Shown: one piece after another, positions 38,602-46,595 of the stretch
Layout: every line of letters starts with the position of its first letter
Numbering within the stretch: the stretch's first letter is position 1
Assembly: GCA_024508935.1 (NCBI GenBank)
Contig: JANINW010000037.1
Coordinates: 1 to 64,000, forward strand
Reading direction: 5' to 3'
Length of the DNA: 64,000 bases
Origin: Flavipsychrobacter sp.
Lineage (GTDB): Bacteria > Bacteroidota > Bacteroidia > Chitinophagales > Chitinophagaceae
Made by a program: the position numbers and the translations under genes
Notes under the pieces: generated by a model
What the model saw: the letters and a program-made list of their open reading frames with translations, nothing else
The model's database searches: none
Told to the model about the DNA's origin: nothing

Positions 38602-39483
38602 ATGAAGCACGCATATGTATTCCCTGGCCAGGGCGCACAGTTCTCCGGCATGGGTAAGAATCTTTACGAGCAAAACACCATTGCGAAGGAGTATTTTGAA
38701 CAGGCCAATGAGATACTGGGTTTCCGTATCACGGACATTATGTTTTCCGGCAGTGATGAAGACCTGAAGCAAACCAAGGTAACGCAACCTGCCGTATTCC
38801 TGCATTCTGTAATAGCCTTCCTGACCACACCCGACCTGTTGCCGGATATGGTAGCGGGCCATTCGCTGGGCGAATTTTCTGCACTGGTAGCTAATAAAGT
38901 ATTGAGCTTTGAAGATGGGCTGCGCCTTGTAGCCAAGCGCGCGGCAGCTATGCAGCGTGCCTGCGAGATCAACCCTTCTACTATGGCGGCGGTTTTAGGT
39001 CTTGACGATGCGAAAGTAGAAGAGATATGCAAAGAGTTTACAGACGAAGTAGTAGTGGCCGCTAATTATAATTGCCCGGGCCAGTTGGTTATCAGCGGCA
39101 GCATCAACGGCATACAGCAGGCGGCCGAAAAAATGAAGGCAGCAGGTGCCAAGCGCGCGCTTATATTACCGGTTGGCGGCGCATTCCACTCTCCGCTGAT
39201 GGAGCCTGCAAAGGCTGAATTGCAGGATGCTATCATGAGCACGCATTTCGGTAACCCTACCTGCCCTATATACCAGAACGTAGATGCACACCCCTATATA
39301 GAACCGGCTATGATAAAACAAAACCTCATCAACCAGCTGACTGCACCTGTGCGCTGGACACAGACTGTACAGAAAATGGTTGAGAACGGCGCTACTCATT
39401 TTACAGAAGTAGGACCGGGAGCAGTACTGCAGGGCCTCGTGAAAAAGATTGCCAAAGATGTGGTAACAGACGGAATAAACTAA
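38602..39483 (+). CDS. fabD: ACP S-malonyltransferase
   Basis: ~293 aa; YVFPGQGAQFSGMGK, MVAGHSLGEFSALV, VGGAFHSPLM. Confidence 0.97.
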   Translation: MKHAYVFPGQGAQFSGMGKNLYEQNTIAKEYFEQANEILGFRITDIMFSGSDEDLKQTKVTQPAVFLHSVIAFLTTPDLLPDMVAGHSLGEFSALVANKVLSFEDGLRLVAKRAAAMQRACEINPSTMAAVLGLDDAKVEEICKEFTDEVVVAANYNCPGQLVISGSINGIQQAAEKMKAAGAKRALILPVGGAFHSPLMEPAKAELQDAIMSTHFGNPTCPIYQNVDAHPYIEPAMIKQNLINQLTAPVRWTQTVQKMVENGATHFTEVGPGAVLQGLVKKIAKDVVTDGIN

Positions 39484-39504
39484 GGCAGTTATTAATCGCA
39501 ATAG

Positions 39505-39532
39505 AAAAGGGATGCAATTGCATCCCTTTTTT
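39505..39532. terminator. bidirectional intrinsic terminator between fabD and T9SS cargo gene
   Basis: AAAAGGGATGCA-AT-TGCATCCCTTTT perfect palindrome between convergent genes. Confidence 0.85.
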
Positions 39533-39552
39533 ACTACACTATAAAAATGATC

Positions 39553-40512
39553 TTATTGAATAGACAGTTTCTGTGCAGCATTCACATTAGTGCCTTCAAT
39601 AGTAATGAAGTAAGTGCCTTTCTGTAAGCTGGAAACGTTTACCTGTGAGCCACTAACACCTTGCGTAGACAATACAGTTTTACCGGCTATATCAGTAATG
39701 CGGATATTTGCATTGCCCGGTGTGTTCCATTTTACAGTTACAGTGCTGCTGGCAGGGTTTGGATAAACAGCCAGTCCGCTGTTTTTGCTTACAGAAGCAA
39801 TGCCTGAAGATTTAGGCGTAATTGTTTTCTGGCTCTTAGACCTTTCGAAATCTATATTGTTAACAGTTGGCTGGCCTACTGTAACAGTTACAGGGATAGG
39901 TGTGGTGGTGTAATTCATGTCTTCCGGGCGCACCTTGTAATTACCGGTAGGCAGGTTGCTGAAGGAGAAATTACCGCTTGCATCGGTTGTGGTTACATTC
40001 ACCAGTTTGTCAGCATTATCCAGTATGAATATGGTCATGCCGGGTAAGCCTGCACCTGTGCCTTTGTTGGCGCCGGCGCTCACATTACCGCCTACAAAAC
40101 CGGGGCCGCTGGTTACGGTACCATATTTCATGTAAATGTTATTGCCTACAGATGGTGAAGAACCATGGGTGATGGTGTTGGCAGTGTTCCAGAACAGGCT
40201 GCTGTCGTGGTAGGTCGGTACAAAGCCAGGACCTGAAGTAGGGCCATTGGTCAGTGCGGCTTTTACACGGTAGGTACCTGCGGGTACAGAGCTGAACAGG
40301 TACATGTGCGGGTAAGAGGTAACTGTCGTCGAATCGACAGCGGTAAGTGTACCGGCCGTTGAATTGTAAAGGATCAGCCATACCTTGTACTGCGGAGACG
40401 CAGGTCCGACAGTAGTGTCCATAACAATAGTGCCGTTAATGGCTGCCTGGCCCATAGATTTGGTGGCGGAGAGGCTCAGCAATAATGCTGAAAGAGATAG
40501 AATTTTTTTCAT
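39553..40512 (-). CDS. T9SS type A sorting domain-containing secreted protein
   Basis: ~320 aa; signal peptide; GLPGMTIFILDNADK...DASGNFSFSNLPTGNYKVRPEDM SdrD-B/CarboxypepD_reg-like; C-terminal VYPNPASSTVTVKWN...GTYFITIEGTNVNAAQKLSIQ. Confidence 0.88.
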   Translation of the reverse strand: MKKILSLSALLLSLSATKSMGQAAINGTIVMDTTVGPASPQYKVWLILYNSTAGTLTAVDSTTVTSYPHMYLFSSVPAGTYRVKAALTNGPTSGPGFVPTYHDSSLFWNTANTITHGSSPSVGNNIYMKYGTVTSGPGFVGGNVSAGANKGTGAGLPGMTIFILDNADKLVNVTTTDASGNFSFSNLPTGNYKVRPEDMNYTTTPIPVTVTVGQPTVNNIDFERSKSQKTITPKSSGIASVSKNSGLAVYPNPASSTVTVKWNTPGNANIRITDIAGKTVLSTQGVSGSQVNVSSLQKGTYFITIEGTNVNAAQKLSIQ

Positions 40513-40646
40513 GTTCATGAAATTTTAAAGGTTAAAAAAGAATCTATACACATGGAGACGGCACTGTATTAAGAATTGTTAGGATTTCAAGCATTAAAAA
40601 GTGAAAAAATGTAAAACACTAACTCTTGATTAAAAAAAACTAAAAT

Positions 40647-40672
40647 AAAAGGGACGCATTTGCGTCCCTTTT
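40647..40672 (-). terminator. intrinsic terminator of the second T9SS paralog
   Basis: AAAAGGGACGCA-TT-TGCGTCCCTTTT. Confidence 0.82.
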
Positions 40673-40692
40673 ACTACACTATAAAAATGATC

Positions 40693-41658
40693 TTATTGAA
40701 TAGACAGTTTCTGTGCAGCGTTTACATTAGTGCCTTCGATGGTAATGAAGTAAGTGCCTTTCTGTAATTCAGAAACGTTTACCTGTGTACCGCTAACACC
40801 TTGTGTAGACAATACAGTTTTACCGGCTATATCAGTAATGCGGATATTTGCATTGCCCGGTGTGTTCCATTTTACAGTTACAGTGCTGCTGGCAGGGTTT
40901 GGATAAACAGCCAGTCCGCTGTTTTTGCTTACAGAAGCTATGCCAGAAGATTTAGGCGTAATTGTTTTCTGGCTCTTAGATCTTTCGAAATCTACATTGT
41001 TTACTGTAGCCTGGCCACTGGTAACATTTACAGTGATAGGTGTGGTGGTGTAATTCATGTCTTCAGGACGTACCTTGTAAGTACCTGTAGGCAGGTTGCT
41101 GAAAGAGAAATTACCACTTGCATCTGTAGTAGTAGCGTTCACCAGTTTGTCAGAGCTGTTCAGTATGAAAACAGTCATGCCGGGTAAACCTGCACCTGTG
41201 CCTTTGTTGGCGCCTGCGCTTACATTACCACCTACAAAACCCGGACCGCTGTAAGCAGGGCCTGATTTCATCCAGATGTTTTTGCTGCTTACATTACCTG
41301 CAGGTTTGGTAATGCTGTTAGCCGTGTTCCAGTACAGGCTGCTGTCGCCATAAGTGGGTACCCAGCTGGTGCCTGATGATGGGCCGTTCATCAATTGGGC
41401 TTTGATACGGTAAGTGCCGGGCAAAACAGAGTCAAACTGGTAAGGTGTGTCCCAATACATATTGGGAGCCGTAACCGTTTGTGAATCGACTGCAGATAAT
41501 ACACCCGAATTCAAAACGATCAGCCATACTTTGTAGGTAGGGGTTGCAGGGGCTGACAATGAATCTTTAATGATAAGGCCGCTGATGTAACCCTGTGCAT
41601 AGGATGACGGAGTGGCAGCGCAAAGACCCAGCGCTAATGCGAATAAAACTTTTTTCAT
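40693..41658 (-). CDS. T9SS type A sorting domain-containing secreted protein (tandem paralog)
   Basis: 321 aa; C-terminal ~185 aa nearly identical to the 39553..40512 product; N-terminal half diverged. Confidence 0.9.
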   Translation of the reverse strand: MKKVLFALALGLCAATPSSYAQGYISGLIIKDSLSAPATPTYKVWLIVLNSGVLSAVDSQTVTAPNMYWDTPYQFDSVLPGTYRIKAQLMNGPSSGTSWVPTYGDSSLYWNTANSITKPAGNVSSKNIWMKSGPAYSGPGFVGGNVSAGANKGTGAGLPGMTVFILNSSDKLVNATTTDASGNFSFSNLPTGTYKVRPEDMNYTTTPITVNVTSGQATVNNVDFERSKSQKTITPKSSGIASVSKNSGLAVYPNPASSTVTVKWNTPGNANIRITDIAGKTVLSTQGVSGTQVNVSELQKGTYFITIEGTNVNAAQKLSIQ

Positions 41659-41806
41659 GAGCAGTTAATTTTTTTAGATAGTTAGGAATTGATACTGCTA
41701 CTACTGACGCAGCCCTTTTAGGGAATGTTAGAGAATTGTCAGAAAAAAAATGAAAAAAATTGCATCATTAACCGGCAGTAAATAAACGCCTGCAAATTAT
41801 TAGCTG

Positions 41807-44800
41807 TTATCTCTGTATTGTGAACCTGTGCGTTTGTACACTTTCTGCATCTTGTAGTTTCAGCAGGTAGATGCCATTGGGCAATGCTCCTGCATCGATG
41901 TCTTCATGCAGTATATTATTGCCTATAGCTATTGTTTTGCGATATACGGTACGTCCTGTCGCATCCAGTATTTCCAGCTGCAGTTCTTTTGCTGCAATGC
42001 CCGTGGCATGAAGCGTAAAATGGCCATCGTTGGGATTGGGATATAATGCTATGCCTGCCGGATTGTTTATATCATCCACACCGGTGAGTATGGTTACCGT
42101 AACGCAGTTGCTGCTCTTGACGGTTTTAGGGTTGGGGCATTGTGCGCTGCTGGTGAGCCAAACGCATACGGTGTCATGATTGGATAAAGTGGTTGCTCCC
42201 CAGCTTGTCGCTGTTGCTCCTGTAACATTGGTTCCATTCCGCGTCCACTGGTATTGAGGGCTGCTGCCTCCGTTTACAGGGGTGGCGGTAAAACTTATCA
42301 GTTGGAAGGGTGGTACTGGCCCCGCCGGGTTGGCCGTAACGGTTACAGATGGCGTAACGGTAGGCAGCACTGTCAGCGTAATACTATTGCTATTGTTGCT
42401 GGCAGGTAAGGCACAGGTTGTGTTATTTGTCAGTTCGCAATAGAATACATCGCCGTTGATTGGTGTCGTTACCGGATAGGATGGTGTTACCGTGCCTGTG
42501 AAGTTGCTGTTGCGGTACCATTTGTATTGCGGCGTGGTGCCCCCATTTGTTGGTATGGCCACAAAGGTTGCTGTGCCGCCTGTACATATCGTATCATTGG
42601 GGTTTACGTAAATGGAAACAGAAGGCCCGGTACTGATGGCCACATTGGTAGTGCCTGCAGGCGATGTACACCCATTGACGGTAGCCGTAACATTATAAAT
42701 ACCTGCGTGGCTCAATTGGACATTAGCCCTGGATGGATTCTGTATAGCTGAAGAGAAGCCTGCAGGGCCTGTCCAGCTATAAGATGCCCCGGCAACAGGA
42801 GAAGCCGTAAGGCTTAACGTATTACCTGTACACAGCGGACTATTACTGCCTGCCGTAGGCGTTGGAGGTATAGGATTAATGACAACAGCCTCTGTGTCTC
42901 TTGTAGCGCATCCATTTAGAATAGCACTTACGATATAATTCCCTGCATCAGCCGTTGTGACGCTTGTACGGGTAGGATTTTGAAATGTACTGCTAAATGA
43001 TGTAGGTCCTGTCCAACTCCAGCTTATCCCGCTTGTCGTGGATGAAGCCGTTAAATTCAAATTGCTGCCTGCGCACAGCGGTGTATTGCTGCCTGCGTTT
43101 GGCTTAGCAGGCAATGGTTTTACAGTGATTGTCTCCGTATCACGGATAGCACAGCCGTTGAGTGTGGCAGTAAGCACGTAATCACCAGCGCGGTTCGATT
43201 GTGCATTGGCAATAACAGTATCCTTGCTTATGCTTGTAAAACCCACCGGGCCGCTCCAATTCCAAGTCAGGCCAGGGGTGTTAGAAGAACCATACAGCCG
43301 TAAAGTATCACCTGCACAAATCGGTGTGTTGCTGCTGGCAGAGAAACCTGCGGCAACAGGTTTTATCCGTATAGGCATTGTATCGCGTAGCGAAATGCCC
43401 AGGGGTGATGTGCTGACGATGCGCATGCGGTAATTGTTCCCAGAAACAACATTCAAAGGAATTATCCCATGGATGATTCCTGCTGTGTCGCTATTCAGAG
43501 TGCCTATTATGACTGGTACAGTAAAATTCCCCGCGCTATTACTCAGTTCTAATTGAAAAGTATTGCTCGTACGGAACCTGGAACTGACGCCGAATGAAAT
43601 GTGCACACTATCACCCGGACAGAAAGATGTATCGGTAAACGGCATAGGTAGGTAGGCCAGTGTATCCATGATAAAACTTGCAAGAAAAGCATCACCGTAT
43701 GGATGCAACCCGCCTGAACTTGAACCTCCATAACTTGTCTGCCAGCCGTTTAACGTAGCTAAAGAAGAACTGCTATTAGTGCTACCGCCAAAATAAACTC
43801 TTCCGGTATAACTACATGCAATAGAACTAGACATTCCCTTTGCAGTGATAGTAGACGATTCGTTTACGAATTCATCACCTGGTCCTCCAAAAAATGTCCC
43901 GTATACCGGATACCCTCCGGTATTGAAAACAGTAAGAAATACACGGTCTCCAGACCCGAGGGCAGTAGTTTGATAAGCATCTGAAGTTGTTATACCAATG
44001 CCTCCTTGACCACCGTACGCATATATGTTCCCGGTTATCCCTTTTGCAAGACCGGCGAGATAAGCTCCACCCGCTCCACCGTAATAGGTGCCCCATTGCC
44101 GAACTCCAGAACTATTAAGTTTCGCCAGGAAAAAAAATGTACTACCACCAGTTGATTGGTATGACCCAGCGGTTGCTATATTGTTGGTGCTGCCAGAAAA
44201 TCCACCGATGTATATATTACCAGAGTCGTCTGTGCATACTGCACGAATGATATCATCCCCGGTGCCTCCATAAAACGTTGCCCATTGCCTTGTTCCACCT
44301 GTCGAGAATTTTACCAACAGGCCATCTTCCAATGAACAACTGGAACAGCCGAATATCGTTTGATGCGCGCCTGTGGATACTAATGCCGCACTATTGTCTT
44401 TAGTACTACCTCCTGCATACAGGTTGCCATTAGCATCGCAAGCCATGCTGTGTATATAAACATCAGGGGTTGTTAAGGTGCCTCCATAATAAGTTCCCCA
44501 AAGAAGTCCGCCATTTGTGGTTAATTTGACTATTAACGGGTTTCCATTTCCTCCATATGTTTGCTGGTGGCTGCCAGATGTAGCTAGTCCTGAATTAGTT
44601 GTATATGCTGCTATAAAAACGTTGCCGTTTTTATCGCATGTTATTGATGTGGCTGTGTCGTTATTAGCGCCACCATAGTAGGTGCCCCACTGCCGTGTGC
44701 CACTACTGTTGAATTTAGCAACAAAACAATCCATATTGCCAGCATTGTTAGGTTGAACTGTACCTGGAGTACTAATGCTACTCGTACTGAAAGTACTTCC

Positions 44801-45772
44801 CCCCACATAAACATTACCTGCTGAATCGATTGCTAAACCTATTAATTTGTCTTTACCTGTGCCTCCGTAATACGTTGCCCATATCCGTTGCCCTGCCTCA
44901 TTGAATTTAATAAGCATACCATCCATGTTACCCCCATATGTTGACTGATATGCACCGGTAGTCGCTATATTTGAAGAGCTAATGGTATTTCCCGCTAAAT
45001 ATGCGTTTCCCAGTATGTCGGTAGCTACGCCAACACCTATATCATCGCCTGACATTCCATAGTAGGTTGCCCAACTAATTGTTGGGTCAATAACGAAATC
45101 ATCCTCTTTACTTACTTCTTCTATTTCAAACGAAACAATATCATTGTTTAGGGCGAATTTTGAATTGATTCTTTTTTTGGTAATGCTATTATAGCTATAC
45201 GGGGCATTTTCTATAATTTGCCCGGAAGGGCAAATAGCATTAAGGTTGCCATCGTCAAGGTATAACGACGTCGTGCCGGAGTACTTTATTTTTATATCTT
45301 GTGCATTCCCACCCTTGTGAACAATAAAATCATACTTCAAGTTCGACGCGTTATCGCCATTAAAGTATAGCACCCAGTCAATATTAGGGTAGATATTTTT
45401 GTAGGTTACCCTTTTATAGCTGTAAGCGATAACCCCTTTGGGACATTGGGGTAAATAGTAATTTTCAAAATACTCTTGCTTATCTTCTGTTATTATTTCT
45501 GCTTTGGGGTTAGCACCTAATAAGCAAACGTCCATTCTGTAAGAGGTCACAACAGAATTTTGCGCTGTTTTAGTGGTCCATTGATAATGCAACTGCCCGT
45601 TACCGATAAATACAGTGACATTACCTCCCCGGAGCTTGAAATCTATATCGTGCCTGGGCTTACCATACTGGTTGGTGATCTGTCCCTTGTTCTCCGTAAA
45701 AGATGCGGAATGGGCAAAAGCCTTGCCTGTGGTGCAGGTTATAAGCAGCAGGTAAAGGATATAGCATTTCAT
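41807..45772 (-). CDS. large T9SS cargo with DUF7948-like N-terminus, SBBP repeats, Ig-like repeats and type A sorting domain
   Basis: 1321 aa; FTENKGQITNQYGKPRHDIDF; repeated WGTYYGG...DxxGNxYxGG; repeated Ig-like; ALYPNPNDGHFTLHATG...GIYLLKLQ. Confidence 0.9.
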   Translation of the reverse strand: MKCYILYLLLITCTTGKAFAHSASFTENKGQITNQYGKPRHDIDFKLRGGNVTVFIGNGQLHYQWTTKTAQNSVVTSYRMDVCLLGANPKAEIITEDKQEYFENYYLPQCPKGVIAYSYKRVTYKNIYPNIDWVLYFNGDNASNLKYDFIVHKGGNAQDIKIKYSGTTSLYLDDGNLNAICPSGQIIENAPYSYNSITKKRINSKFALNNDIVSFEIEEVSKEDDFVIDPTISWATYYGMSGDDIGVGVATDILGNAYLAGNTISSSNIATTGAYQSTYGGNMDGMLIKFNEAGQRIWATYYGGTGKDKLIGLAIDSAGNVYVGGSTFSTSSISTPGTVQPNNAGNMDCFVAKFNSSGTRQWGTYYGGANNDTATSITCDKNGNVFIAAYTTNSGLATSGSHQQTYGGNGNPLIVKLTTNGGLLWGTYYGGTLTTPDVYIHSMACDANGNLYAGGSTKDNSAALVSTGAHQTIFGCSSCSLEDGLLVKFSTGGTRQWATFYGGTGDDIIRAVCTDDSGNIYIGGFSGSTNNIATAGSYQSTGGSTFFFLAKLNSSGVRQWGTYYGGAGGAYLAGLAKGITGNIYAYGGQGGIGITTSDAYQTTALGSGDRVFLTVFNTGGYPVYGTFFGGPGDEFVNESSTITAKGMSSSIACSYTGRVYFGGSTNSSSSLATLNGWQTSYGGSSSGGLHPYGDAFLASFIMDTLAYLPMPFTDTSFCPGDSVHISFGVSSRFRTSNTFQLELSNSAGNFTVPVIIGTLNSDTAGIIHGIIPLNVVSGNNYRMRIVSTSPLGISLRDTMPIRIKPVAAGFSASSNTPICAGDTLRLYGSSNTPGLTWNWSGPVGFTSISKDTVIANAQSNRAGDYVLTATLNGCAIRDTETITVKPLPAKPNAGSNTPLCAGSNLNLTASSTTSGISWSWTGPTSFSSTFQNPTRTSVTTADAGNYIVSAILNGCATRDTEAVVINPIPPTPTAGSNSPLCTGNTLSLTASPVAGASYSWTGPAGFSSAIQNPSRANVQLSHAGIYNVTATVNGCTSPAGTTNVAISTGPSVSIYVNPNDTICTGGTATFVAIPTNGGTTPQYKWYRNSNFTGTVTPSYPVTTPINGDVFYCELTNNTTCALPASNNSNSITLTVLPTVTPSVTVTANPAGPVPPFQLISFTATPVNGGSSPQYQWTRNGTNVTGATATSWGATTLSNHDTVCVWLTSSAQCPNPKTVKSSNCVTVTILTGVDDINNPAGIALYPNPNDGHFTLHATGIAAKELQLEILDATGRTVYRKTIAIGNNILHEDIDAGALPNGIYLLKLQDAESVQTHRFTIQR
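42100..43390 (-). repeat. tandem Ig-like protein repeats
   Basis: Repeated AGSNTPLCAGxxLxLTASxxxGxSWSWTGPxxFSSxxQNPxRxxVxxADAGxYxVxAxxNGC units. Confidence 0.75.
43660..45090 (-). repeat. tandem SBBP (beta-propeller) protein repeats
   Basis: At least seven WxTYYGGxxxD...D..GN.YxGGxT...GxxQ..YGGxxD.FxxKFxxxGxRQ units. Confidence 0.8.
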
Positions 45773-45844
45773 ATCGGTGGCAGATCATATAAATATACTA
45801 AATCGTATAATATAAAAGCTGCCGCCGGAAGATTGCCTCAAATA

Positions 45845-45876
45845 AAAAAGCGTGAACATCGTCCACGCTTTTTTAT
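45845..45876 (-). terminator. intrinsic terminator after lolA
   Basis: AAAAAAGCGTG...CACGCTTTTTT hairpin. Confidence 0.8.
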
Positions 45877-45896
45877 TTGGATATCGGTTAGAAAAA

Positions 45897-46544
45897 TCAT
45901 CGCAGGTCTACCACTTCTACACCCGGGTATTTTTTCGCGTCGAAAGTAAACATGTTATCTGCTACCGGTGCATTAGGTGTAAAACCACTCACTTCGTATT
46001 GGTACTGGTTGCCGTTCTTCTCCCAGATATTACCACCTACAATGGTATTTGATTTGTCAATGGCCAGTTCTACTTTGCTGAATCCTTTTGATTTATTTAC
46101 CGGGCTCAGTTCAATGATATTACAGTCTTTGCCATTTACTTTGCGTGTACCGGCATATTTGTAATTGTATTCTTTGTCGTAGAAATTGGTGAACAGCTTA
46201 GCCGGGGAAATAGTCTGCGCATTCGGGTCGAAATTGCTTACCTGTACTTCATTCGCATCTTTAGTATAGGTCCACACGGTTTTGTTATCGCAAATGATCT
46301 CCTGCCCAGCCAATGTCACACGGTATTTAGGGCCCTTCATATAAAAAGTACCTTTCTTGGTTTCTTTCACTTTGCCGTTAGAGCCGGCCAGTTTCAGGGC
46401 AAAATTTGTTTTCAGTGAATTCAGCCCGTTCATCTTTTTGCTCATGGCGTCCAGTATCCCTTTTGCCTTGGCATCATTTTGTGCAAATGCAGGCTGAATG
46501 ATGCTTACCAAAGCCACCAGGCTTAATCCCAATAATTTCTTCAT
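45897..46544 (-). CDS. lolA: outer membrane lipoprotein carrier protein LolA-like
   Basis: 215 aa; signal peptide, AKAKGILDAMSKKMNGLNSLKTNFALKL, GTFYMKGPKYRVTLAGQEIICDNKTVWTY. Confidence 0.9.
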   Translation of the reverse strand: MKKLLGLSLVALVSIIQPAFAQNDAKAKGILDAMSKKMNGLNSLKTNFALKLAGSNGKVKETKKGTFYMKGPKYRVTLAGQEIICDNKTVWTYTKDANEVQVSNFDPNAQTISPAKLFTNFYDKEYNYKYAGTRKVNGKDCNIIELSPVNKSKGFSKVELAIDKSNTIVGGNIWEKNGNQYQYEVSGFTPNAPVADNMFTFDAKKYPGVEVVDLR

Positions 46545-46595
46545 TGTATTTAGTTTCTAGATTTAATGTATTAGACAAATGAAAAGCAGAAATGT

